From: Erinaceus europaeus
Lineage: Eukaryota; Chordata; Mammalia; Eulipotyphla; Erinaceidae
Length of the DNA: 64,000 nucleotides
Direction of reading: 5' to 3'
Assembly (NCBI RefSeq): GCF_950295315.1
Contig: NC_080177.1
Span: 78,213,096 to 78,277,095 of the forward strand
Shown: positions 33,114 to 43,414 of the stretch, in pieces
How positions within the stretch are numbered: position 1 is the stretch's first letter
Layout: the number at the start of each line of letters is the position of its first letter
Notes under the pieces: generated by a model
Told to the model about the DNA's origin: nothing
Database searches by the model: none
The model's input: only the letters and a program-made list of their open reading frames with translations
Translations under genes and position numbers: made by a program

Positions 33114-33310
33114 TCGGGGATAAGGTGCTCACCTAGGGCAGAGTGGGAGCTCAGTGAAAAGTCGGCTGTTGTTCTTGTACCACCGGTTTGAGGTAAGTCA
33201 CATTCTAGAATGAGGGCTCCCTTTTCAGGGTGGCTTCTGCACTCAGGACACTGGAATTGACTCTTAAGAGAAGTTCATGGGGAAGAAAGGGAAGGGGCTC
33301 CTTTCTTTCC

Positions 33311-33448
33311 TTGTTTTCTTTATTGGGGGGATGAATGGTTTACAGTCAACAGTAAAATCCAGTAGTTTGTACGTGTCCCATTTCTCAGTTTTGCACATAA
33401 CATCAGGTCCTCCTCTGCCATCCTGTTCCAGGACCTGAACCCTCCCCG
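33311..33448 (-). mobile_element. L1-A 3' tail, short
   Basis: TTATTGGGGGGATGAATGG to CAGGACCTGAACCCTCC. Confidence 0.8.
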
Positions 33449-33517
33449 GGGCTCTCTCTTTTAATACAATGTGAGGGAATGGACCCAGGGCCTTGTGTAT
33501 ATGTGATACTTTTGACA

Positions 33518-33646
33518 TGATTTATTTATTTATTTTGCAGAGCATTGCTCAGCTCTTGTTTATGGTAGTGCAGGGGGCTGCCTTGGGATTCTGAGCCTCA
33601 GGCATGAGAGTTTCTTTGCATAACCATTATGCTGTCTACCCCTGCC
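33518..33646 (-). repeat. SINE-III
   Basis: GCAGAGCATTGCTCAGCTC, GAGCCTCAGGCATGAGAG and TAACCATTATGCTGTCTACC. Confidence 0.75.
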
Positions 33647-33682
33647 TCATGTGTGATACTTTTGAGTGACCTCCTGGTCAAG

Positions 33683-33734
33683 TCCTTCCTTCCTTCCTTC
33701 CTTCCTTCCTTCCTTCCTTCCTTCCTTCCTTCCT
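33683..33734 (+). repeat. (CCTT)n microsatellite
   Basis: About 13 uninterrupted TTCC units, followed by a mixed CCTCCC tract to 33780. Confidence 0.97.
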
Positions 33735-33784
33735 ATTTTCCTCCCTCCCTCACTCCTTCCTTCCTTCCTTTCCTTCTTTCTCTC

Positions 33785-33990
33785 TTAAGATTTCCTTTAT
33801 TGATTACGAGAGAGAGAGAGAGAGAGAGAGTGAGAGAGAGAGAGAGAGAGAAAGAGAGGAGTTTGCATTTGAGACACGGAGAAGATGAAGCAGCCAGAGC
33901 ACACTCTGGAACAGGCAGTGCTGGAGACTGAGTCAGGAACCTCAGGCATCCTTGTTTAATACTCAGAAGCTGAGCCATTTTCCAGCCCTC
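33785..33990 (-). repeat. SINE-IV with (GA)n
   Basis: AGATTTCCTTTATTGATTAC, (GA)n, then CTGGAGACTGAGTCAGGAAC and GAAGCTGAGCCATTTTCCAG. Confidence 0.72.
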
Positions 33991-34065
33991 TGACCCAGTT
34001 TCAATTTGACTTTTTTCTTGGAGAGAGAGAGAGACTCCAAAACACCACTCCACCATCCATGGTTT

Positions 34066-34374
34066 TTTTAAAAAAAATTTTTATATTTATTTATTCATTT
34101 ACTTTCCCTTTTGTTACCCTTATTTTTTTATTGTTGTTGTAGTTATTATTGTTGTTATTGATGTTGTTGTTATTGGATAGGACAGAGAGAAATGGAGAGA
34201 GGAGGGGAAGACAGAGAAGGGGAGAGAAAGACAGACACCTGTAGACCTGCTTCACCGCCTGTGAAGTGACCCCCCTGCAGGTTGTGAGCCCGGGGCTCGA
34301 ACTGGGATTCTTATGCCGGTCCTTGTGCTTTGCGCCACGTGCTTTTAACCCGCTGCAATACTACCCGACTCCCC
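34066..34374 (-). repeat. SINE-I
   Basis: TTTACTTTCCCTTTTGTTAC start, complete body, head ending ATACTACCCGACTCCC. Confidence 0.92.
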
Positions 34375-34387
34375 CATGGGGGTTCTT

Positions 34388-34666
34388 TTTAAAAAAATAT
34401 TTATTTCTTTCCCTTTTGTTGCCCTTATTGTTTTATTGTTGTAGTTGTTATTGATGTCATCATTGTTGGATAGGACAGAGAGAAATGGAGAGAGGAGGGG
34501 AAGACAGAGGGGGAGAGAAAGACAGACACCTGCAGACCTGCTTCACCGCCTGTGAAGCGACTCCCCTACAGGTGGGGAGCTGGGGGCTTGAACCGGGATC
34601 CTTAAGCCAGTCCTTGCGCTTCACACCACTTGCATTTAACCCGCTGCACTACTGCCCGACTCCCCC
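34388..34666 (-). repeat. SINE-I with 13-bp target duplication
   Basis: CATGGGGGTTCTT lies at 34375-34387 and again at 34667-34679. The insertion landed next to the end of the previous SINE-I. Confidence 0.95.
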
Positions 34667-34679
34667 CATGGGGGTTCTT

Positions 34680-34970
34680 AACCCGGTTGTTGGTTGTTGT
34701 CTTTGGTTTTCCTATGTCATGTCAAGTATTTTTTAAAATCATGTGCAATTAGTAGGAAATTACAAGGTCGTAAGATTATCATGTAGAGCTCACACCACAC
34801 CTACCACCTGAGAGTCCTGTGCCCCACCCACTTACCTTCTAAAGATAAGCACTGTGGTCTCTGAAGATTACTACTAGAGTCATCTCAAATATTGAGTCGA
34901 GGGTCTATGCCATGTGTCGTTGCTTTACTCACTGAGCCATTTTTTACCCATACTAGGTAGATTCTTCTTC
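34680..34970. other. DPF3: Intron sequence, possibly ancient repeat
   Basis: GCAATTAGTAGGAAATTACA near 34745 faintly resembles old L1 DNA. Otherwise nothing recognised. Confidence 0.35.
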
Positions 34971-35092
34971 TCCTTCTCCTCCTCCTCCTCCTCCTCCTCC
35001 TCCTCCTCCTCCTCCTTCTTCTTCTCCTCCTCCTCCTCCTCCTCCTCCTCCTCCTCCTTCTTCTTCTCCTCCTCCTCCTCCTCCTTCTTCTT
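34971..35092 (+). repeat. (CCT/CTT)n pyrimidine tract
   Basis: 120 bp of trinucleotide CTC/CTT with repeated CTTCTTCT interruptions. Confidence 0.97.
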
Positions 35093-35093
35093 T

Positions 35094-35149
35094 TTAAAAT
35101 TTTATTTATTTTGAATAGAGACAGAGAAATATAGAGGGGAGTGGGGAGG

Positions 35150-35197
<48 letters not shown>

Positions 35198-35318
35198 CCT
35201 GCAGCTCTGATTCACCACTCATGAATCTTTCCCTCTGTAGGTGGAGCACAGGGGCTTGAACCCAGGTTCTTGTGCCCTGTAATATGTGCAGTCAACCTGG
35301 TGTGCCGACACCTGGCCC
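35094..35318 (-). repeat. SINE-II with (GA)n
   Basis: ATTTTATTTATTTTGAATAG start, a 48-bp GA run, head ending TGTGCCGACACCTGGCCCC. Confidence 0.85.
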
Positions 35319-35414
35319 CAAGGGTAGAGCTTAAGTTAGCCAAGAGAAGAGGGAAGGCAGCAGGATGGGACCTGGGTTGAAGTGCTTGGAGATGAACCTT
35401 GCCCACTCTTGAGA

Positions 35415-35590
35415 CTTGAGGCCACCTGCAGAGCCAGAGAGGTGGCCCACCTGGTAGGCTGTGACTCTTGTGTCACCTGAGTTCAAGCTCTAGCACCACA
35501 TGGGAGCGTCATGGCTGGGGGAAGCTGGATGCTGTGCTGTCTGTCCCCTTCTCTCCCTCTCCTTCCCGGAATGTAAAGGATGAAAAAGTT
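35415..35590 (+). repeat. Old tRNA-like SINE
   Basis: GAGGTGGCCCACCTGGTAGG head and CACCTGAGTTCAAGCTC B box, then a TC-rich body. Confidence 0.55.
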
Positions 35591-35752
35591 GGCCGAGGAG
35601 CTTGAAATCACACAGGTGTAAAATCCCTGGATTCACAAGAAAAATGACAAAATACAAGTGGTGGTTTTGTCAACTACACTGCCTTGGTGGGTCTCCAGGA
35701 TTCTGGTCAAGTAGAAATGATCTGAGGTCCAGGCATCTGCTGTTTCTCAGGA

Positions 35753-36114
35753 TTTTTTTTTTTTTTTTTTGCCTCCAGGATTATCACTGGAGCTCTGGCA
35801 GACACTATGAATCCACCACTCCTGGTGGCCATTCCCCCCCCTTTTTCTTTCTAATTTTTATTTGATAAGACAGAGAGAAATTGAGAGAGGACAGGGATAT
35901 ATATATATGTATGTATGTATATATGTATATATGTATATATATATATAGAGAGAGAGAGAGAGGGAGAGGGAGAGAGAGAGAGACACCTGCAGACCTGCTC
36001 CACTGCTGAACTGTGCCCTCTCCACCTCTCACAGGTGGGGAGTCGGGGGCTCGAACCAGGGTCCTTGCCCATGGTAATATATGTGCTTAACCGGGAACAC
36101 CACCACCCGGCCCC
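35753..36114 (-). repeat. SINE-IL with TA/GA tract
   Basis: T-run plus GCCTCCAGGATTATCACTGG extension; a (TATG)n and (GA)n tract at 35897-35980; head ending CACCACCCGGCCCC. CTCAGGA flanks at 35746 and 36115. Confidence 0.88.
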
Positions 36115-36121
36115 CTCAGGA

Positions 36122-36534
36122 AGTCTTCAGGCAGTTCTGATGCTCTGTGTCGGTTCGTTCACCAACCACATGGTGGTGGCTGCTGAGCCGTGTACTGACC
36201 GGGAGCTCTTTAAGGGCAGGGCTGGACTGCAGACGGGCCTCCTCTTCCCTCCCTTCCACATACACTTGCACAGGGCAGGTGGGCCTGGGGACAGCCCTTT
36301 AGAGGAAGCAGTGTGGGAGCCCACAGTTCTCTGAGCCCTGCTCTGAGCAGCTGTGGACACTGCCTCTCTCCTCTGGCTCCCACAAGCCTCGGGTTTCATG
36401 ACTGCTCTCCGTAGACCCCAGGGAGTGGGTGGGTGGGAACGCTACTCTTGTAGATGACATTCAGTGGGCACATGGGTATATGTTTCAGGAAGACATATTT
36501 TGATTCAAAATAAGGATATGGAGCTCATTTTTAA
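36122..36534. other. DPF3: Intron sequence without recognised repeat
   Basis: Nothing recognised. Confidence 0.55.
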
Positions 36535-36569
36535 AATTTTAAGTTATTTCTTAATTAAGTTTTAAAAAT

Positions 36570-36838
36570 TGCCACCAGGGTTATCACTGGGGCTTGGTGC
36601 CAGCATGATGAAGCCACAATTCCCAGTGGCTTATTTCTTCCTTTCTCCCTTTTTCTTTTTGAAAGAAATGGAGAAATTGAGAGGGAAGAGGGAGACAGAA
36701 ATGGAAAAAGAGAGATGCACCTGCAACACTGCTTTAGCACTCCCACCCTCCCCCCAAGATGGGGATGGGGGCTTGAACCTGAGTCCTTAAGCACTGTGAT
36801 GTTTGCACTCAACCCAATATACTACTACCCAGCTTTCT
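36570..36838 (-). repeat. SINE-IL, diverged
   Basis: GCCACCAGGGTTATCACTGG extension, AGAAATTGAGAGGGAAGAGG body, head ending ATACTACTACCCAGC. Confidence 0.78.
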
Positions 36839-36924
36839 TTTTAAAAATTCTTTTTCTTTTCTATTTTGATGAAACTGAGGTCTTGTGTGCTGATGATCTC
36901 CCTACTGTGGGCCACTTTTTCATT

Positions 36925-36932
36925 GATTGAGA

Positions 36933-36980
<48 letters not shown>

Positions 36981-37081
36981 CTGAAGCTTCCTTCACTGCC
37001 ATAGTACCCCTATTGTCAGAGCTCATAGCTGGATCCTGCCAGCAATGCAGGCAGCCTACCTGCTGAGCCATCTGCAAGACC
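36925..37081 (-). repeat. SINE-IV with (GA)n
   Basis: GA run at 36931-36978, then CAGCCTACCTGCTGAGCC as the reverse of the head. Confidence 0.62.
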
Positions 37082-37089
37082 TCTTTGGG

Positions 37090-37905
37090 ATTTTTTTTTT
37101 CATTATTAGTGTTTTAATAATGATGAACAAGATTGTAAGATAACAGGGGTACAGTTCCACACAGTTCTCACCACCAGAGTTCCGTGTCCTATCCCATCCA
37201 TTGGAAGCTTTCCTGTTCTTTATCCCTTTGGGAGCATGGACCCAGGATCATTATGGGGTGCAGAAGGTGGGAGGTCTGGCTTCTGTAACTGCTTCCCCAC
37301 TAAACATGGGGGTTGGTGGGTTGATCTATACTCCCAGCCTGTCTCTCTCTTTCTCTAGTTGGGCAGGGTTCTGGGGAGGTGGGGTTCCAGGACATATTGG
37401 TGGGGAATTCACATTGGTGTCATGGTAGCACCTGAAACTTGGTGGCTAAAAGGTGGTAAGATATAAAATGGGTCAAATTGCTTAATAATCAGGAATCCAA
37501 AGGTAGGAACAGAGCAGATGAAATGAGGGGTCTTCTGAAGCTTGGAAGTCTAGTTTAGGTATGCTCCAAGGGGCCCGTGACTTTAGTCATTTTTGCCTGA
37601 GCCTGAGAGTTAACAGGCAGGGGGTCTAAATGTATTGTCTGGGAAGGTGGCGTCAGAGTTGAGAACAGGCCTAGAAAGCTGGACCAGGGCAGAGAGCAGC
37701 TCCCAAACATGAGGAAAGTATAAGAATACGATGAACTGTTTAACCCATCGGTCTGACCAACAGCCCATGTCTATTCATATATAGCACAGGAGCCTGTATA
37801 ACCTCTGAGTCCATGTCAGTCTGAGCCTGAAGTTCATGGCCACAGCTGGCAACATTCTAGGCTGCATTCATTTCAGGACCAGTCTTCCTCGAGAGCAGAG
37901 TAGAC
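37090..37905 (-). mobile_element. L1-B 3' tail, long copy
   Basis: CATTATTAGTGTTTTAATAA to GACCAGTCTTCCTCGAGAG. Closely matches the sense copy at 44500-45505. Confidence 0.88.
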
Positions 37906-37980
37906 ATTATGGGCCTAGACTTCTAATAGACCCTTCTCTCCACAGTCACTGGTGACTTCCACCCGGAACGTCATCATAAG
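37906..37980 (+). mobile_element. Inverted 5' end of the L1-B copy
   Basis: TATGGGCCTAGACTTCTAAT to CGGAACGTCATCATA is the next part of the unit but in the opposite direction, as expected from twin priming. Confidence 0.82.
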
Positions 37981-38888
37981 CCGTCTTGTGGGCCTCTCCA
38001 GGACCTTGCTCTCAGTGTAGAGCAGCACTGGTAGGGACGGCCCCACTCCTTTTTGTATTTGTAATAGCCTGCGCTGTGCCCACCGGAGCTGCTCAGGACA
38101 CTCAGGGTCCACCTTCCCAACCAGGAACTTGTGTGGACTCTGCTGTCTAGACAGGTGTCAAGCTCACCCTGTGAAAATCTCTGGAGCCGGCGCTCTCTGC
38201 TCCAGGCTCCTGAATCCTCCTGTGGATGAGTGTGTCTGTGTCTGTGTCTTCCTGTCTGTGCTTGCATAAGAGCGTGTGCTGTAACTGCCATTGCTGCTCA
38301 AAGTAACAGCAAGGTGCTCCCTCAGAGGGCATGTGAGTGGCGGTGGCTGTGGTTACCCGGCAGGACTAGCCTGGCTCTTGTCTGCCTCCATCCCCCCCCC
38401 CCCCCCCCCCCCCCCCCCGTAGCCCTGCCCTGGGGCTCTGGGCTCAGTCCTTCAGGCTCAGCTGCAGCTGTTTCTCCCACCCCCCTGCCCCCACACAGGG
38501 CTTTGAGTTATGTGCCTTCTTTCTAATGAGATAAACAACAGAACTCTCACGGGGCTCTGCTCTCCCCTCTCAAGTAGAGCTCCAGGGCCGAGTTATGTTG
38601 GCCCTATAAAGGTACCTTGGTGCTGCCAGCCTGGGGAGGAGGGCAGGGAAGGGGGTGGGGGGGTGGGCAGGAATCCCCAGGGAGCTCCTGGGGCCATTTG
38701 CTTGCTGAGAGGAGGTGGAGGGAAAACAGCTTTTAAAGGGAAGCTGATTTTCATCCTTGTGATTAAAGGAGCAAAGAGCAGTGTGGACAGAGCAGAGTGG
38801 GCCAGGGACTTTGTCATGGATCTAGGCTTGTCCCAGCTGGTTAACTCGTGATGACTAACAACTGAGATGTGCATAAGACCTCATGGTC
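37981..38888. promoter_or_regulatory. DPF3: Repeat-free block, candidate element
   Basis: About 900 bp without SINEs. 38700-38870 (GGGCCATTTGCTTGCTGAG, then CAGCTTTTAAAGGGAAGCTG and CCAGCTGGTTAACTCGTG) is non-repetitive and E-box-containing. Inference only. Confidence 0.3.
38392..38418 (+). repeat. 27-base C run
   Basis: Uninterrupted poly-C between CCAT and GTAGCCC. Its complement can form G-quadruplexes; length may be unreliable. Confidence 0.95.
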
Positions 38889-38906
38889 GTAAAGGACTTT
38901 TTCTTT

Positions 38907-39435
38907 CTTTTTTTTTTTTAAGCAGGTACATGCTACATATATATTTACTTTCCCTTTTGTTGTCCTTGTTTTTTTATTGTCATAGTTATTATTGTTGCTA
39001 CGGATGTTATTGCATGGGACAGAGAGAGATGGAGAGAGGAGGGAAGACAGAGAGGAGAGAGAAAGACAGACACCTGCAGACCTGCTTCACCACCTGTGAA
39101 GCGACTCCCCTGCAGGTGGGGAGTCGGGGGTTTGAACTGGGATCCTTACACCAGTCCTTGTGCTTTGCTCCACGCGCACTTAACTCACTGTGCTTCCACC
39201 CAACTCCCATGGGTACATGCTCCTTTAAAAAATTATTGTTTATTTATTGGATAGAAACAGCCAGAAATTGAGAGGGTAGGGAGAGGAGCGATAGAGAGGG
39301 AGAGACACTCCCTCTGCAACACTGCCTCAGCACCTGTAGAGCTGTCCCCCTGCAGGTGGGGACCGGGTGCTCAAACCTGGGTCCTTGCACAGTGTAACAT
39401 GTGTGCTCAATTAGGTGTTCCACCAGCTGGCCCCT
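38907..39435 (-). repeat. SINE-II interrupted by a SINE-I
   Basis: Tail at 38907-38934, body and head at 39222-39435. The 18-bp repeats GTAAAGGACTTTTTCTTT at 38889-38906 and 39436-39453 mark its original target site. Confidence 0.92.
38935..39211 (-). repeat. SINE-I inside a SINE-II tail
   Basis: Complete antisense element with its own target repeats GGTACATGCT at 38925-38934 and 39212-39221. Confidence 0.94.
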
Positions 39436-39453
39436 GTAAAGGACTTTTTCTTT

Positions 39454-40100
39454 GAATATCAACAACCCCCATGACAATCCCTGTAAGGAAGGTATTGTTG
39501 TTATTTTATCGGGGTTTCACTGCTCTGAATTTATATATATTTCGAAAGGGAGAGAGAGAGCGAGATGGTGGGGGGAGAGATACCACAGCACGGAAGCACT
39601 CTGCAGTGCAGTGGAAGTCAGCATTGACCTGGGTGGCATTCATGACATGGATCACTGGACACAAAGGCAACAGCAAAACAAAGCAGACCACCACCCAGGT
39701 GAGTGGTCGTGCCAGCCCAGTGAGGCAGGTGTCACGAGCAGCCTTATTGTCTAGGCTGGGGGCAGGCTCTGAACTGCACGCGCCGCTTCCCATATGTGCT
39801 GGGGAGGGTGCAGTGAGGAGCCACCCCGTCTCTGCATCTCTGCATGGTAGAGCTTCTCCAGCCCATCAGAGAAAGCTGAAAGAATGAAATGCAAACAGGC
39901 TCCTCTCCTGGGCATTCACGCCTGTTCAAGGTGACTCTCACAGGGGAGCGGGCCTGCAGCTGCCGCTGTGGCCCGAGGCTGCTTGGTGTCACTGTCCCCA
40001 TACACAGTGGCTGCAGGCGGCAAGACCTGACAAGTGTGGACAGCTTTCAAGTCTTGCTTTAAACTTTGTGAGAGTGTGGATCTGGGCTGGTCTGCCCATC
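39454..40100. other. DPF3: Intron sequence with MIR-like piece
   Basis: 39462-39520 (CCCCCATGACAATCCCTGTA, GGTATTGTTGTTATTTTATC) resembles antisense MIR. A degraded GA-rich SINE follows near 39540-39640. The rest is unrecognised. Confidence 0.45.
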
Positions 40101-40101
40101 C

Positions 40102-40340
40102 ACCCTCCCTCCCTTCTTCCCTCCCTCCTTCCTTCCCTTCTTTCCTTCCTTCCTTCCTTCCTTCCTTCCTTCCTTCCTTCCTTCCTTCCTTCCCTCCTTC
40201 CCTCCTTCCCTCCTTCCCTCGCTCTTCCCTTCCTCTCTTTCTTTTTCCTCCATCTTCCTTCCTTCTCTGTTCTTTCTCTCTCATTCTCTTTTTTCTTTGT
40301 TTCTTTTTCCTTTCTTCCTTTTTTTCTTTCCAAAGGACAC
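40102..40340 (+). repeat. (CCTT)n and mixed pyrimidine tract
   Basis: Pure TTCC array to about 40190, then CCTCCCTT and CTTTTT variants. No interrupting purine run. Confidence 0.95.
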
Positions 40341-40869
40341 AAATGGGCTAGTTCCTCCTTAATGTATATTTGTAGTCAGGTTGGAAAGACTTAAGAAGCA
40401 CCTTATGGGGCAAGACCCCCAGGGACCGAGACTGCCATGCTTGTGGGTGGTGGTGGGCTCTGGACTCAGTCTGGGCTCCCTCTCTTATGGTTTGATGTGG
40501 GTGTGTGGGTGTACTGGAGCTGGGACAGCGGGGCTCATGGTCACTATGTTCTGCATTCTCACATCTGGTTCAAATGTGGTTGCTGTTTTGGGGTAAGTAT
40601 TTCTTGATGTAGCTGCTGGGCATTATGCTAAGTGCTGGGGAAAGTAGACTTGTGCTTTGTTCCTGCCATCCTGACTCTTACAAAACTGCAGGGCAGCAAC
40701 TGGAAACAGTACCTGGGGGAAACACAGGGGACCTCAGGATCCTATAGGGAAGTCATTGATCTACTTTTGATAGATCAGAGTAACACAGAAGAATGATTAT
40801 GTGGTACATCTTGATAAGACATTTAGGCTGCTTAGGGTTTTTCTTGGAGTAATTTTTTTAACAGAATGA
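40341..40869. other. DPF3: Intron sequence without recognised repeat
   Basis: Contains GCATTATGCTAAGTGCTGGG near 40620, a phrase typical of ancient mammalian repeats, but too short to assign. Confidence 0.45.
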
Positions 40870-41072
40870 TTTTTAAAAAACATTTATATATATTAGATAG
40901 AGGCAGAGAGAAATTGAGAGAAAAGGGGAGATAGAGAAAGAGAGACAGAGAGACACCTGCAGCCCTACTCCACCGCTCGTGAAGCTTCCTCCCTGCAGGC
41001 AGGGTATGGGGGTTTGAACCCTGGTCCTTGCACACAATAACGTGCACTCTGCTGGTGCCTCCGCCCAGCACC
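40870..41072 (-). repeat. SINE-II
   Basis: ATATATTAGATAGAGGCAGA start, CTACTCCACCGCTCGTGAAG core, head ending GGTGCCTCCGCCCAGC. Confidence 0.87.
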
Positions 41073-41209
41073 CTGGTTTATAAGGTTCTTAGAAAAAGTG
41101 GTGCTCATCTGCCTACGTTTGGGTTGCCCAGGTCTGGCATAGGTTTTGGCCATCGCTGTTACTAAGTTCTTCAGGTGTTTCCTGGTTTAACTCTAAATTA
41201 AGAATACTC

Positions 41210-41490
41210 ACCCAGAGCCCTGCCCCACTAGGGAAAGGTATAAACAGGCCGGGAGTATGGATCCACCTGCCAATGCCCATGTTCAGTGGAGAAGCGATTA
41301 CAGAAGCCAGACCTTCCACCTTCTGCACCCCATAATGACCCTGGGTCCATGCTCCCAGAGGGATAAAGAATAGGAAAGCTATCAGGGGAGGGGATGGGGT
41401 ACAGAGTTCTGGTGGTGAATATTGTACTCCTTTTATCCTATGATCCTGCTGATATTTTTATTTTGTAAATAAATTAATAATAATAATAAA
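41210..41490 (+). mobile_element. L1-B 3' tail with target duplication
   Basis: CACCCAGAGCCCTGCCCCAC to an (AAT)n tail. AAGAATACTC flanks at 41200-41209 and 41491-41500. Confidence 0.92.
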
Positions 41491-41500
41491 AAGAATACTC

Positions 41501-42465
41501 CCCTAGTATGAAAGGGCTAATTGGGACCAAGTATGGGTGTAGGATAGCAGGTTAGTCAGCTCTGAACTTGGCTTTGTCTGGACCCTGGGGAATACCAGTC
41601 TGAGAGGTGGCCTGAGCTTCTGCAAAGCACCCAGGCTGAAATGTATCCCCTCAGGAATAAATAGTATCATCTGTATCACTGTCCTGGAGTAGACCGTGCT
41701 GTAAGCATTGAGCCGTTTCTGGTGATGACTTCCCTCAAAGAGGGATCGGAATCAAATCTCACATGTGAAGAAAAATAATCCTAGTTTTTGAATTTATTTG
41801 GTCTTTTGCAAATCAGCCCTAAGTCTGGTCCTCTCAGCGCAGGGGACTCAGAATTTCAGGGACCCTCCCCCACTCCCTAGCTATGCAGGAACCTATGGGA
41901 TTATCCAGAACAGGAAGTATTAGGGTGACCCTTGAACATGACAAGCACTCAGCTCATAATACTAAATTCTCATGACGCCTCTAGGTTCTGTAACCCCTTA
42001 TATGTTCTAAGCATCAGTGGAGGAAGGAAGGGCCAGAACTTCCAAATTATTTAAATCTCGAAACCCATGGGAGAAGTTGTGTGATTTAAATGAATCCTGG
42101 TAGATAGAGAAAATATTAATTTCTTTAATTTAGAACAGATGCTTCCGCTTTGGCTCATCAATAGAAAGGGATGACTAAGAAAAATGAAAGACAGATGAAT
42201 GGATATATAGAAATGAAACTTTTGTAGCTTTTCTCTGCAAGACAAAAATGAAACCAGTTTCCTCTTAACTTTTAAAAACCACCAAGTGGAAGACAGCAGA
42301 TGGGAGTAGGGTCAGGATATGAGGTCAGAGAGGATACAGTACAGAAGCAGAATCATGGTCACGGGGTGCAGTTTATTCCCGCTTTATTTATTTTATTATG
42401 TAATTAAAACACCTTATAAATTCTATTTTAGTGGTTGCGATTTATTATGTGTCTGGGATATACTT
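41501..42465. other. DPF3: Intron sequence without recognised repeat
   Basis: About 960 bp. Nothing recognised. Moderately AT-rich toward the right. Confidence 0.55.
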
Positions 42466-42472
42466 TTTTCAT

Positions 42473-42507
<35 letters not shown>

Positions 42508-42829
42508 TTTTTGCCTCCAGGGTTATCGCTGGGGCTCGGTGCCTGCGCTACAAATCCACTGCTCCTGGAGGCCATTTTTCCCCATTATTTTTGCCGTTGT
42601 TGTTATTGTTGTCTTTGCTGCCGTTGTTTGATAGGACAGAGAAAAATGGAGAGAGGAGGGGAAGACAGAGAGGGGGAGAGAAAGACAGACACCTGCAGAC
42701 CTGCTTCACCGCCTGTGAAGCGACTCCCCACCTCCCCTGCAAGTGGGTAGCCGGGGGCTCGAACTGGGATCCTTGTGCCTGTCTTCGTGCTTCGCACCAT
42801 CTGCTGTGCTACCACCTGACCCTCCCCCT
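42466..42829 (-). repeat. SINE-IL with (TTTA)n tail
   Basis: A (TTTA)n run, TTGCCTCCAGGGTTATCGCT extension, body, head ending GCTGTGCTACCACCTGACC. Acceptor-like CCTCCAG ends at 42520. Confidence 0.92.
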
Positions 42830-43133
42830 TTTTTTTAACGTTAGTTCTCTGTTGTTGGTCATGGCAGGCTGTGACAAACTCAAGCTGCTGATTTGCACGA
42901 TATGCCCTTAGCTCCCAACTCTGCCTGCTTGACTCTGTTTACAACTTTCTCTGTCTCTTTGGTGAAGGTCAGTGAAGGGAAGCACCAGCTACACAGCTTT
43001 CTGTCACCTAAAAGAGACTATTGAGGGAAGAGGAGAGGTGCATTCTGTGAGGCTCAGGACAATAGCTCAGTGGGAAAGATACTACTTGGTAAGCCTGAGG
43101 CCACAGGATCAAATCCCAGAGAAGAGGAGGGAA
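42830..43133. other. DPF3: Intron sequence, one half of a diverged duplication
   Basis: 42950-43075 resembles 43738-43860. 43065-43130 (CAATAGCTCAGTGGGAAAG, ACAGGATCAAATCCCAG) also looks like an old tRNA-derived SINE head. Confidence 0.5.
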
Positions 43134-43414
43134 ACTTTTTTTTAAAAAAATTATTTATTCCCTTTTGTTGCCCTCATTGTTTTGTTATTGTAGTTATTAT
43201 TGTTGTCATTGTTGGTGGATAGGACAGAGAGAAATGGAGAGAGGAGGGAAGACAGAGAGGGGGAGAGAAAGGCAGACACCCGCAGACCTGCTTCACCGCC
43301 TGTGAAGCGACTCCTCTGTAGGTGGGGAGCCAGGGGCTCGGACCGGGATCCTTAGGCCAGTCTTTATATTTCACTCCATGTGTGCTTAACCCGCTGTACT
43401 ACCGCCCGACTCCC
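43134..43414 (-). repeat. SINE-I
   Basis: TTATTTATTCCCTTTTGTTG start to GTACTACCGCCCGACTCCCC. Complete. Confidence 0.93.
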
